A stretch of 64,000 bases of DNA from Pseudomonas peradeniyensis (GTDB lineage Bacteria; Pseudomonadota; Gammaproteobacteria; Pseudomonadales; Pseudomonadaceae). Positions 43,373 to 52,189 of the stretch are shown one piece after another. The position numbers and the translations under genes are program-made. Location of the stretch: assembly GCF_014268935.2 (NCBI RefSeq), contig NZ_JABWRJ020000004.1, positions 62,001-126,000 of the forward strand, read 5' to 3'. The notes under the pieces were generated by a model that did no database searches, had not been told where the DNA came from, and worked only from the letters and a program-made list of their open reading frames with translations. Each line of letters begins with the position of its first letter. The first letter of the stretch is position 1.

Positions 43373-44458
43373 ATGAGCACGAAATGGGGCACCGTACTGT
43401 TCACCTTCGAGACCCCGTCGCTACGTGACGGCCTGTCGGCTGTCGAGCGCACAGGCGACTCGCTGTGGTTGGCGAATGACGAGACCACAAGCCTGGAGCG
43501 CCTGCAGATCGGCAAGGCAACGGACACGGGAACGATCACCTGCAACGAGCACCGGGTCTTCCCGTTGCAGGAATTTCTGAACCTGCCCGTGAAACAGGAT
43601 GACGCCGAGATCGATATCGAGGGGCTGGCCTACGACACCCGCGAGGGATATCTGTGGCTAACAGGCTCCCATAGCCTGAAACGCAAGAAGGCCGACGCCA
43701 AAAAACCCGCCCACAAGAACATCAAGCGCTTGGCGACGGTGGAGGCCGATGGCAATCGTTACCTGCTTGCCCGCATCCCCGTGGTGTTAGAAGACGACCG
43801 CCATGCACTGGCCGACAAGGTCGACAGCGACGGGCGGAGCGCGGCGCAGCTGCGCGGCGACGACACCGGTAACGAGCTGACTGCGGCAATCGCCGAAGAC
43901 GAACATCTGCGCGACTTCCTGCGCATCCCAGGCAAGGACAACGGGTTCGACATCGAGGGGTTGGCGGTTAATGGCCCACGACTGTTGCTGGGGCTGCGCG
44001 GGCCCGTGTTGCGCGGCTGGGCGGTGGTGCTGGAGATTGAACCCGAACAGGACGACAACTCGCCCGGCACCCTGCTGCTCAAGCCGATCGGCTCGGATGG
44101 GCGGCCCTACCGCAAGCACTTCTTCGACCTCGAAGGCCTGGGCGTGCGGGACCTGTGCTGGCAGGGCGACGACCTGCTGATCCTGGCCGGCCCAACCCTG
44201 GACCTCGATGGCCCGGTCACGGTGTTCCGCTGGCGTGGCGCCTTGGCCTCTGACGAGGAAAGCGTGGTGTTTAGGGACCAGTTGCAGAAGGTACTCGAGG
44301 TGCCATTCGGAAAAGGCGACGACCATGCCGAGGGTCTGTGCCTGTGCGAGCCGGGCGATGGAACGGGCGCAGTGCTGCTGGTGGTCTACGACGCCGCCGC
44401 CGAGCAGCGTAAACAGGGTGCGACGGGGGTAGAAGGCGACCTGTTCATCGTCAATTAG
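43373..44458 (+). CDS. DUF3616 family protein
   Basis: 361 residues. The recurrent blocks LWLANDETTSLERLQ, DIEGLAYDTREGYLWLTGSHS, FDIEGLAVNGPRLLLGLRGP and FDLEGLGVRDLCW are those of DUF3616, probably a beta-propeller with D-I/L-E-G-L repeats. No signal peptide, hence cytoplasmic. Reaction unknown. A strong AAGGAGG lies before the ATG. No obvious operon partner; the next gene downstream is a decayed DUF533 copy on the other strand. Confidence 0.88.
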   Translation: MSTKWGTVLFTFETPSLRDGLSAVERTGDSLWLANDETTSLERLQIGKATDTGTITCNEHRVFPLQEFLNLPVKQDDAEIDIEGLAYDTREGYLWLTGSHSLKRKKADAKKPAHKNIKRLATVEADGNRYLLARIPVVLEDDRHALADKVDSDGRSAAQLRGDDTGNELTAAIAEDEHLRDFLRIPGKDNGFDIEGLAVNGPRLLLGLRGPVLRGWAVVLEIEPEQDDNSPGTLLLKPIGSDGRPYRKHFFDLEGLGVRDLCWQGDDLLILAGPTLDLDGPVTVFRWRGALASDEESVVFRDQLQKVLEVPFGKGDDHAEGLCLCEPGDGTGAVLLVVYDAAAEQRKQGATGVEGDLFIVN

Positions 44459-44540
44459 CGCGCCGGGTCTGGACAGGCGCGCGGAGTCTGCCCCTTGAGC
44501 TGCTGGCTGGTGTGTACGCGAGATCGCCCACGGAGACCAG

Positions 44541-44865
44541 TCAGGCGGCCCCCTTGGCCTGCTGTTCCAGGTGCACCTGCAACGTCCGATCGATGCCCAA
44601 CGCACTGGCCAACTCATCAAGGTAGGCCCGCTCCGCGTCCTGCTGGTCATCCACCAGCATCACACTGGCCAGGTACATTTCCGCAGCCATGCCCGGGTCC
44701 TGGGCCGACTGTGCCACCTCGGCGGCATCGAGGGGCTTGCTGACTTCCTCATCCAGCCACTGCTGCAGTTGCGGGTCGCTGCGCTGACATGCCGCCGCGC
44801 CCTTGTTGCGCTTGCGAGCCCTGCCCGGCCCGAAGCAACTGTTCCAGCAGATCACTCGTGTTCAT
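44541..44865 (-). pseudogene. Truncated, frameshifted second copy of the DUF533 gene
   Basis: The first about 30 codons and the last about 80 codons match the intact gene at 39538-40260, but the middle is missing. The join at about 44785 falls at a TGAC shared by both edges in the intact gene (39782 and 40180), giving a 398-bp loss that shifts the frame. Upstream flanking sequence is also shared, down to GCAGCTAAATAGCAC, so the whole locus was duplicated before the deletion. Confidence 0.9.
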
Positions 44866-45129
44866 GGCACCGCCCTCGGTCGGTAGTCGTTGCCCAGACG
44901 AGCAACGATAGACCCCGCAAGGCGATCCGACATGACCGTCTGGCCGAGAGGTTACCCGAAGCTTGTCGAGCGCGGTTAAGCAGCTAAATAGCACACATGC
45001 TCCCGATCGCTTACCTGCCCTTCACGAAGGGCGGCTTTCGATCCAGAGCGGATGCTCTGCGGCAGGCCATTGACTATTGATGGTTAGGCTCTCCGCCCCC
45101 TGGGCCTCTATATGAGACTGGACCAGGTC

Positions 45130-45891
45130 TTATTGCTTACATGAGTGTGAAAGCCAAAGCTCAAGTGAAGGGGTAGTGGTTGCTGCTTGTGCTTGTACCG
45201 CACGAAGTTGGATGGGACATCCCTTTGATAAAAAGAACGCTTCAGTAGACTTGAGCAGCGCGACTGCGTCCTGTTCGTCTTTCGGGTGAAAATATTTAAC
45301 CAACGGATTGTATTCGCCTGCCAGCCGCTCTGCTCCTGGAGCGGAGTAGTTTTGTGCTTCAAGGCTCTTCCTCAATTCGTTGATAAGTGACCGACTCAAA
45401 CCACCTTGGAACTGAATATAAACCAAGCGGCGTTTCAGCAACGCTGGATTTTCCTTTTTAACCTGCGAGGTCAGCTCGGCAAGACTATTTCTGAGCTCTT
45501 GAACAGACCTCGCGGCATCAGCTTCCTGCTTGCGAGCCTCATCACGCAGTTTGACCGCTGAGTCTGCCTCGGCTTTGGCGGTGGCTGCAGTAGTCTCGGC
45601 CACTCTGGCCTTTTCGCTCGCCTGCGAAGACTTGGTTTCAGCGAGTTCTACCTGAGCTTTCGCTACAAAAAGGCTTCCACCCGCAGTGATCGCTCCACCT
45701 ATCCCCAGGACGATTGCACCTAAAATTTTGATAACCTCAGACCAGTAGGCCCCCCTATTCTGTCGGGGTACCGCTGCCGCCTCTTGTTCGAGCTTTGTTT
45801 TTTCTGCCCTGAGCTTCTCTGTCTCGGCGCGCAGCTTTTCAATCTGGACGGCTTTCAGGGCAGGGTCTTCAGAATCAGGTCGTATTGCCAT
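45130..45891 (-). CDS. Membrane-anchored coiled-coil protein of unknown function
   Basis: 253 residues. Residues about 18-40 form a short coiled coil (EKLRAETEKLRAEKTKLEQE), then one transmembrane helix (IKILGAIVLGIGGAITAGGS, about 57-76), a long Ala/Glu/Lys coiled coil to about 165, and a C-terminal globular domain of about 90 residues (LVYIQFQGGLSRSLINELRK ... LWLSHS). The C-terminal domain has no recognised family. It lies about 190 bp downstream of the four-domain hydrolase on the same strand, separated by a hairpin. Start: two ATGs in a row; the second has better spacing from GGAG. Confidence 0.75.
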   Translation of the reverse strand: MAIRPDSEDPALKAVQIEKLRAETEKLRAEKTKLEQEAAAVPRQNRGAYWSEVIKILGAIVLGIGGAITAGGSLFVAKAQVELAETKSSQASEKARVAETTAATAKAEADSAVKLRDEARKQEADAARSVQELRNSLAELTSQVKKENPALLKRRLVYIQFQGGLSRSLINELRKSLEAQNYSAPGAERLAGEYNPLVKYFHPKDEQDAVALLKSTEAFFLSKGCPIQLRAVQAQAATTTPSLELWLSHSCKQ

Positions 45892-45950
45892 CATACTCTC
45901 CAGTAAGGACAACGCTTAAGCTGACGGGTAGGAAAATCATGGTTTATGGC

Positions 45951-46025
45951 TGTCCGGTAAACGAAGTGGGTTCAGTCGAGCGTAGTGTGACGCTGCGCTA
46001 CCAAAGCGAATTTCGTTACCGGACA
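45951..46025. repeat. 75-bp palindromic element
   Basis: Outer arms TGTCCGGTAAACGAA (left) and TTCGTTACCGGACA (right) pair over 14 bases with a single bulged A; inner sequence adds weaker pairing (GCGTAG against CTACC). No T-run follows on either side, so it is not an ordinary terminator. It may be a miniature mobile or REP-like element sitting between the 958-residue hydrolase gene and the coiled-coil gene. Confidence 0.65.
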
Positions 46026-46080
46026 ACAAGGCTGCTCCCCTTTCCACAGACGATCCGCACCGTGAATGTTCGGTTTCCTG

Positions 46081-48957
46081 TCAGAAGCCCCGCAGATCAT
46101 CCACCGGCAACTTGAGTTCCTGCTTCGGCCCAATTCCGGTTATGCGCTTGAGCGTACGGCTTACTACATCCACGCTGTTATCGAAGCAACCATGGTTCGG
46201 TTTGATAGTGACATTGGAGCTATTGTCGGGACCGTCCGATCGGTAGCTGAACACCTCTGTTTTGTCGAGGATCTCGATCTGTTTACGCTTGGCCAGGCCC
46301 GCCAACTGGACGGTCTGGCGCCATTTGCCAAGAGCCTCGCCTGTGCTGGAGGAGCCGTCCCATCCCTTGTAATCGGGGTCAAGCACGTTGGCCTGGCCAA
46401 GGACCGGCGTGCGTAGGTCACCTTCCAGCGCGTTGGACACCAGATAGAGCAGCGATTTGCCATAAGGACCAATACTGTCGTCGCGCTCATTGCGGTCCGA
46501 AAGTATGTCCAGGTAGAGGTTCTGCATCAGCGTCTCGTGAGGAGCGAAGTGTCGATTGGCAAACTGCACCGTGCACGCTGGCGCGTAGAGGTGGAGCGAG
46601 CGGGCGTTCATTTCGAGACCACGTTCTGCGAGCAGGTCGATGACATGGCCAAGGAAGATCGCTCCAGCCGAGTGCCCCACCAGATGGATTTCCAGTTGGT
46701 CGCCCCAGGTCCTGATCAGGTTCTGCAGGGCAGTCACAAGTTTGTCGCCGCCGCGGGTGGGCAGGTTGGCGAACATGGCGTTTTCTTTCATCTCACTCCA
46801 GATCGGCCGGGCGAAGGGCCGGCCAATTCCCCGCTCGAGGAGGAGGTCGGCACCGTCCTGAAGACTTTCGCGCAAACCGCCGACACGGGATGGTTCACGC
46901 TGGAACATATCGGTGATGATGTCCGTGATGGATTCCAGTACACCGGTCTTCCAGACGATGAACAACGGATAGCAGCCATTGCCCAGGAAATAGCGTCCCA
47001 TTGCCCTCGCACGCTTGATGGCGGTGGCCTGATCATTCAGTCCGCCATGGGCGTAGAGCACTAGGCGCTTGGTCTTGTCCGGCTGGGAACGAAACCACTG
47101 ATCAGGTAGTCCGCAGGCCTGATACTGCAGTGAACGGTTCAACTCGTCCTGGGTGAGGTGACGATCAATACGTCCGTTGTTTCCGAAGATCACGCTGTGA
47201 TCATAGGCCTTGGGTTCATCCCACCACTGGGAGCTGTCGACAGTGGCCGCAGTGATTGCCCTGCTGCGATCTGCGGCCAATTGACCAAGCATCACGCCCG
47301 GCACACCAAGGGCTGTGACCCATGCATCCATGCCATTGGCGAGCCAGTCGGCATAGCTCAGCAAGGCGAATCCTCCCCCACCCCAGGTGATACCCCAAGA
47401 GTTCTGCACGATGAAGCCGATAGCGTTGAACCCGACGAGGGCAAAGGCGTGGCCGCCGCTCTGCGATGGCCTGCCGTCGAACGCAATGGCAGGCAGGCCA
47501 CTATGTGTGTTGACCTTGCCCTTTGTTTCTGCAACCTGGTTCCAGCCCTCGTGAGTGAAAGCTGACACATAGATCGCACCGACCTGGCAGATGGCGGCCT
47601 GTAAATCTGTGATGGAAGTGATATCAATCCGATAGTAGACGCCCAATGTGTTGTCGGTTGCACGGGTTGCATAGCCGAACTTCGGCGGTTGGGTTGCCTG
47701 GTCATCGTAGGGCCAGTCGGACTCCAGGCACACGCCGTGGTGTTGCCAGCCCTTCAAGGCGCCACGACAACTGGATCCCTCGTAGTCCTCGCCGGCGAAC
47801 TCATCGTAGCGTCGCGCATAGTTGTAAAGCATCCGCGGGCTGACCGACTCCAGAGCGTTAAGGTTGCTGTTCTTGCGCCAACGCAGGTAATTGACCACAC
47901 AAGCAAGACCGAAACCGGTGCAGGCACCTTCCCGACCCTGATCGAGGATCAACCCTGACTGGGTGTAACCCGGCAGATACTCCTTTATCAGATCGTCCGG
48001 GGGGAAGGCATCAGGAAGGCTTGAAGGCGGTGGCATGTAGGTGCGGTCACGCAAGTCCACCGGATCTTTGCTGGCATCAAGCTGACGCGCAACTGGCGTT
48101 GGCTTCGCTGCTGTCTTTTTCGCCACGACGCCCTTGAACAGACGGGCGCGAGTCGGCTGGGGAATAAGCTTCGCAAGTCTGAAGACATCGATAAAACGCT
48201 CAAGGCCGTGGGCGCCCTTGTTGACTGCCTTGCGAGCTGCACGATAGTTCTCACTGGTCAGGGCCTTGCGAATCTCGGACGCATGGTCGGCAAGGAATGT
48301 CGCCAGGAGGACGGCTGCCACCTCGGGAGCATTGGCAAGATCAGGTTGCGTTTCGACATCCAGGCCAATGCGCTCTGAATAGATGTAATAGTTGTGATGG
48401 CCGGTCAATTGTACGAAACCACGGCCGCGGAAGTTAGCACCCTCACCGGGCTTGGAGTTGCCGAGGTCCTTTCTGCCCTCGTAGGCACTGAAGGGTGGCA
48501 TGCCAGGGGTGGTATTAAATTTCGAGGGAAACTCCGAGATGGGCACGAAACCTTCGGTCTCTGCACGTATGGTGCCCAACGCAGTCAGTATCATCGACCT
48601 GTCAGTCAGGTCGGTCGCTGCCAGGGCCGCGACGACATAGGGGAGGTAGCGTTGGATGTTCGACGCTTTGGTTGCGGGGAACAATAACTTCACCGTATCC
48701 ACGTCCAGCGCCATAGCCAGGTCTTTGAGCTTACGCAGACCCAGCAGGCTCTGGCAGTAAGGACCGACTATTCCATCTGCCACTATGCCGATGCCCGACT
48801 GCCAATGACGGACTGCCGATTCCGTCAATGCGTCGAACTCACTTCCTCCAGCAAGCCCGGGGAATCCCCCCTCGTCGTCGGCCAGCGCGCTGGCCAATTG
48901 TTTGCGAAGTTCAGTTACCTCACCGCCACTCTGGTTACGTGCCAATAACATGCCCAT
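46081..48957 (-). CDS. Four-domain protein: peptidoglycan-binding, GH19-like, papain-like protease, alpha/beta hydrolase
   Basis: 958 residues without a Sec signal or membrane segment. Domain 1 (about 10-75) is a peptidoglycan-binding repeat (TESAVRHWQSGIGIVADGIV). Domain 2 (about 85-290) resembles GH19 chitinase/lysozyme, with the catalytic Glu probably E133 in TIRAETEGF and FRGRGFVQLTGHHNYY. Domain 3 (about 325-600) is a C1 peptidase with Cys346 in REGACTGFG, His503 in SGGHAFALVGF and Asn519 in QNSWG. Domain 4 (about 640-880) is an alpha/beta hydrolase with LVLYAHGGLN and nucleophile Ser763 in LVGHSAGA. GGAGG seven bases upstream fixes the start. Such a set on one chain suggests a cell-wall- and cell-targeting effector or a self-contained lytic/defence protein; delivery route is unknown. 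Confidence 0.85.
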   Translation of the reverse strand: MGMLLARNQSGGEVTELRKQLASALADDEGGFPGLAGGSEFDALTESAVRHWQSGIGIVADGIVGPYCQSLLGLRKLKDLAMALDVDTVKLLFPATKASNIQRYLPYVVAALAATDLTDRSMILTALGTIRAETEGFVPISEFPSKFNTTPGMPPFSAYEGRKDLGNSKPGEGANFRGRGFVQLTGHHNYYIYSERIGLDVETQPDLANAPEVAAVLLATFLADHASEIRKALTSENYRAARKAVNKGAHGLERFIDVFRLAKLIPQPTRARLFKGVVAKKTAAKPTPVARQLDASKDPVDLRDRTYMPPPSSLPDAFPPDDLIKEYLPGYTQSGLILDQGREGACTGFGLACVVNYLRWRKNSNLNALESVSPRMLYNYARRYDEFAGEDYEGSSCRGALKGWQHHGVCLESDWPYDDQATQPPKFGYATRATDNTLGVYYRIDITSITDLQAAICQVGAIYVSAFTHEGWNQVAETKGKVNTHSGLPAIAFDGRPSQSGGHAFALVGFNAIGFIVQNSWGITWGGGGFALLSYADWLANGMDAWVTALGVPGVMLGQLAADRSRAITAATVDSSQWWDEPKAYDHSVIFGNNGRIDRHLTQDELNRSLQYQACGLPDQWFRSQPDKTKRLVLYAHGGLNDQATAIKRARAMGRYFLGNGCYPLFIVWKTGVLESITDIITDMFQREPSRVGGLRESLQDGADLLLERGIGRPFARPIWSEMKENAMFANLPTRGGDKLVTALQNLIRTWGDQLEIHLVGHSAGAIFLGHVIDLLAERGLEMNARSLHLYAPACTVQFANRHFAPHETLMQNLYLDILSDRNERDDSIGPYGKSLLYLVSNALEGDLRTPVLGQANVLDPDYKGWDGSSSTGEALGKWRQTVQLAGLAKRKQIEILDKTEVFSYRSDGPDNSSNVTIKPNHGCFDNSVDVVSRTLKRITGIGPKQELKLPVDDLRGF

Positions 48958-49421
48958 GACTCTACCTCCTGCGCTCCATGTTCCCAATGCTGCATTGGTT
49001 GCAGCCCATGCCGGGCACCAGACGTACAGAAATACCGTCCCTGACTAGAAGGAACGGTTGAGATAAACGGCGCTGAGACGACGGGAACAACACCACAGAG
49101 CAGTTTTTGAGGTCGGGCGCAAGGCGCTTTGGAGTATAGCCGTGCTGGAGAAAATATGATGACGACATCCTCGGAGGCCACCAGGGTAAGGGTGATCTAT
49201 GCTCAGCCCCCAACAGTTGACGTTCGGCAAACTTTTCCATGGAGAAAGTAGACAGGCTAAAAATTTATTCCAATTTGCGATTATGACTATTCCAAGAATA
49301 AGGACAGATAAACCCCCATGACTGCCAAAGCTAAATAAGCACTCGAAGAGACGTGCTACGCTTCAGCTGAAGACGCTGTCATTGAGTGTGGCGAGCAACA
49401 CTTATCTTGCAGGAGAAGGAC
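48958..49421. other. Intergenic gap before the AT-rich gene
   Basis: 464 bp between divergent genes. The right half is AT-rich (for example GGCTAAAAATTTATTCCAAT near 49255), a likely promoter area for the gene at 49422. Reading frames here have poor composition and no ribosome sites. Nothing else was recognised. Confidence 0.5.
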
Positions 49422-50759
49422 ATGCACCGCCTTATCCAGTTCATAAACAAAATTAGCGGAACGATACTGTTCTTGTTCAATTTCGGCGCCAGCGTCATCT
49501 TATCTATTGCGCTTACGTTTTTTCCGCCATCATCCAGTGGAGCACCACCAGAATACCTCTGGAACAGCTATTGCCTTATCATTGGAGTACTTATCTTCAT
49601 CGGGCTTTGCCTAGGCGAATCGATGATCAAGTCAGAAACCTTTTTTTCTGATTTCAATCGAGATTTTAGAAATTTAAAAATAAATGGATGCGAAGTAGAG
49701 TACATGGGTAGAGCAGGTAGCTTACTCGACTCACACTTCTTTAGACTAAAGAAACTTTGCGAGCAAGCCACCACGGTAAAAAACACATTGATTTTCTACG
49801 GGAGAAACAACAAAGGGCATGAAATGGCTCGAGAATTTATTTCGAGGCAGCCATTGGAGAAGCGATTCTTACTAATCGATACAGTCATCAATCATGGAGG
49901 ACAATGGCACGAACTATACTCCGACGTGGGACTATTACAGGAGATCGAAGGTCAGGTGACGCTGCGAAAGTCACGCACCGATAGTGGAAACGTAGACTAT
50001 GACCCGCGAGTCATGGAGGCGGTGTATCCGGTGATCAATTTTGTCATTTTTTCCAATGACAACACTGAAAATTCATCCGCAAATTCAGGCACAGAAGTTT
50101 GGTTCGGATTTGGCCTCTTTGAGGGGGCTATTGACACTTCGGTTTTCCGAACAAAAAACCGAAAATTAATTGCTTATTTCAACCAGTACTGGACCGCTCT
50201 GGAGGCTGACAGTAAAAAATGGGAAGGTTCTACTCGCAGTGATACCGTAGGCGTCTGGTTTAATGTTTCGTATGATTCTAATGGAATAGCCGATTGCTGC
50301 GTAATGATAATACAACTGATCGGTAGAGCGCTTTTCATAAAGGGGCAGATTTTCAGCAGGACCGATACGGATTATGCTTATTCTGGAAAATTTGAATCGA
50401 CTTCCGCATCATTTCGCTGCGTATCGAATGGCGGAGGCTCAAAATTAGACTTTACATTTAGCGGATCATCAAACGCAAATGCCGGCATCAATGGGGCAGG
50501 CTTTTATGAATTTAAAGCATTGGACAAATTTGAATTCTTCACCGGATTAGTATTCAATGAGCGCAAGAATGTAAAAAAAATATTTGGAGAAAGGCTGCCG
50601 AGAACAATAGCCGATCAGTTGACTACTGTTGATGATGAAAACCTGACCCACTTAAAAGGCGGTGGATTTCAAAAAAAATTCATCAACGAGCATATACATA
50701 CCGTAAAGAAAACTCCACCGTTAGATGGCGATACACCGTTCATCCCTAAACGGCGTTGA
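49422..50759 (+). CDS. Two-TM protein with large unknown cytoplasmic part; AT-rich, probably acquired
   Basis: 445 residues. Two transmembrane helices lie at about 13-35 (TILFLFNFGASVILSIALTF) and 45-65 (CLIIGVLIFIGLCLGESMI). The middle (about 75-270) has alternating strands and helices with KNTLIFYGRNNKGHEMARE and EVWFGFGLFEGAIDTSVF, a pattern reminiscent of phospholipase-D-fold domains but without an HKD motif. The end (about 270-385) looks like an up-and-down beta-barrel (VGVWFNVSYDSNGIADCC, YSGKFESTSASFRCVSN). Codon use is far more AT-rich than neighbours. AGGAGAAGG precedes the start. A stand-alone defence or sensor protein is one possibility; no family recognised. Confidence 0.8.
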   Translation: MHRLIQFINKISGTILFLFNFGASVILSIALTFFPPSSSGAPPEYLWNSYCLIIGVLIFIGLCLGESMIKSETFFSDFNRDFRNLKINGCEVEYMGRAGSLLDSHFFRLKKLCEQATTVKNTLIFYGRNNKGHEMAREFISRQPLEKRFLLIDTVINHGGQWHELYSDVGLLQEIEGQVTLRKSRTDSGNVDYDPRVMEAVYPVINFVIFSNDNTENSSANSGTEVWFGFGLFEGAIDTSVFRTKNRKLIAYFNQYWTALEADSKKWEGSTRSDTVGVWFNVSYDSNGIADCCVMIIQLIGRALFIKGQIFSRTDTDYAYSGKFESTSASFRCVSNGGGSKLDFTFSGSSNANAGINGAGFYEFKALDKFEFFTGLVFNERKNVKKIFGERLPRTIADQLTTVDDENLTHLKGGGFQKKFINEHIHTVKKTPPLDGDTPFIPKRR

Positions 50760-50773
50760 TATGAAATCACTAG

Positions 50774-50911
50774 GATCTGTACGAAGTGTGTCTGCGCGAA
50801 GGCCAGACAAGGCGGAACGGGGGGAGGAAGCGGAGTGTACTGGAGTACATGAGCATTCCGAGCCCCATTTCAACGCAGTATGGGCGAGTGCAGATACATT
50901 TCGTACAGAGC
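50774..50911. mobile_element. 138-bp MITE with IS5-type ends
   Basis: Inverted ends GATCTGTACGAAGTGTGTCT (left) and, reversed, GCTCTGTACGAAATGTATCT (right) match at about 20 of 25 positions. The flanks are CTAG on the left and CTAA on the right, which fit the YTAR four-base target duplications of the IS5 group. The interior has no gene. Together these mark a non-autonomous derivative of an IS5-family element, inserted just behind the AT-rich gene. Confidence 0.75.
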
Positions 50912-50915
50912 CTAA

Positions 50916-51130
50916 GGTTTTTATCTAGGTGCAATTGGTTCGCCTTGCCTAGCATAGGGCATGTGAGGCCGCCAGTAACAATAGGGCCTTTTTCAATCTT
51001 GCCTGCCGCGAACGGCTGCTTTGGGTCGATAGCTACCTTTCGTCCCAAGGCAGACACTCGCGTCACCCCACGCCTGAGCTCCACCCGCCCAACCTTGCCG
51101 CTCTACCCACCTCAACTCGTCATCACCATC
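50916..51130. other. Non-coding stretch next to MITE
   Basis: No gene, repeat or regulatory motif was recognised between the MITE and the LysR stop codon. It contains short segments (GGCTGCTTTGGGTCGATAGC, CCCAAGGCAGACACTCGC) that look like common Pseudomonas intergenic debris. Confidence 0.4.
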
Positions 51131-52066
51131 CTACGCGCAGACACCTGAACCAGACTCTCCAGCACAATCACCCAATACCGCCTCAGCCTCAACCCGCGCT
51201 TGAATCCACTCAACAAATGCACGCACCTGCACTCGCCGCATGTTTTCCCCGCGACCAACCAGGTAATAAGCAAACCGCGAAGGCCAGGCCCGGTCCAGCG
51301 CCACCACCAACCTGCCACTTCGCAATTCCTCTTCGGCATGCTGCGCCTGTACCAGGGCAATACCCTGCCCACTGACAGCCGCACGCACCAACAGCAGATC
51401 CTCGTCAAAGCTCGGTCCCCGGCGGCTACGGTGATCGGGCTCGACACCATGAGCCTGCAACCACAGCGTCCAGTCGGCTCGATCAGCATCCTGCAGGAGT
51501 GGGTAGTGCAAGCAGTCCTGCGGCGCCTCCAGAACCGGCCCGCCAGCAAGCAGACCAGGGCTGGCCACCGGTAGCAGCACAGGCGCCAGCAGCGGTATCG
51601 ACTCCAGCCCCGGGTAATCCCCCAGGCCATGACGCAGGGCAATATCGACAGGCTCCCGGTGCAGGTCGACAAGCTCGGCCGTGGACTGCACCTGCACATC
51701 GATCTCCGGGTGCAGCGCATTGAAGTCCGCCAACCGCGGTACCAGCCAACTGGACGCGAATGACGGCTGGGTGCTGATCGTCAGGGTGTTGGCCCGCGTC
51801 AGCACTTGAAGATCGAGCAGCGCGCTTTCGATCTGGCCAAACCCGCGTGACAGCCCCGGATAAAGGCTCGCGCCCGCCTCCGTGAGCTGCACGCCATAAC
51901 GGCTGCGGGTCAGCAAGGTAACCCCGAGGCGATCCTCCAGCAGGCGAATCTGTTGACTGATAGCGCCCGGGGTCACGCCCATGCGCTCGGCGGCGGCCTT
52001 CAGGCTGCCCAGGCGAGTGGTTTCGGAAAAGGCACGCAACGCGAGCAACGGCAACACGGCACCCAT
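51131..52066 (-). CDS. LysR-family regulator, GcvA-like
   Basis: 311 residues. The winged helix reads LRAFSETTRLGSLKAAAERM then GVTPGAISQQIRLLEDRLGV; the effector domain has ISTQPSFASSWLVPRLADF and VDIALRHGLGDYPGL, both typical of GcvA/TrpI-like regulators. It is divergent from the frameshifted glutathione transferase gene, which it may once have controlled. AAGG lies ten bases before the start. Effector unknown. Confidence 0.9.
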   Translation of the reverse strand: MGAVLPLLALRAFSETTRLGSLKAAAERMGVTPGAISQQIRLLEDRLGVTLLTRSRYGVQLTEAGASLYPGLSRGFGQIESALLDLQVLTRANTLTISTQPSFASSWLVPRLADFNALHPEIDVQVQSTAELVDLHREPVDIALRHGLGDYPGLESIPLLAPVLLPVASPGLLAGGPVLEAPQDCLHYPLLQDADRADWTLWLQAHGVEPDHRSRRGPSFDEDLLLVRAAVSGQGIALVQAQHAEEELRSGRLVVALDRAWPSRFAYYLVGRGENMRRVQVRAFVEWIQARVEAEAVLGDCAGESGSGVCA

Positions 52067-52189
52067 GCAATACCAACCTTAGAAAAACTGATCTGAGTAA
52101 GTGGAATGATCGTTCGTAAACCACCTGGATGATACCTAGCATAGCGTTGTGCCAGACACATTCGAATCAGTTTTATTAAGGTGAACAAC

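Noticed and set aside
45951..46025. Palindrome considered as a Rho-independent terminator
   Set aside because: No T-run follows on either strand.
48962..49240. Minus-strand frame upstream of the four-domain gene
   Set aside because: No ribosome site and unlikely composition; the region is more probably promoter DNA.
49422..50759. Two-TM protein considered as a CBASS effector
   Set aside because: No cyclic-nucleotide synthase or other CBASS gene lies beside it; similarity is only in overall layout.
50786..51148. Plus-strand frame running through the MITE
   Set aside because: Its first part is the mobile element and the rest has no coding character.
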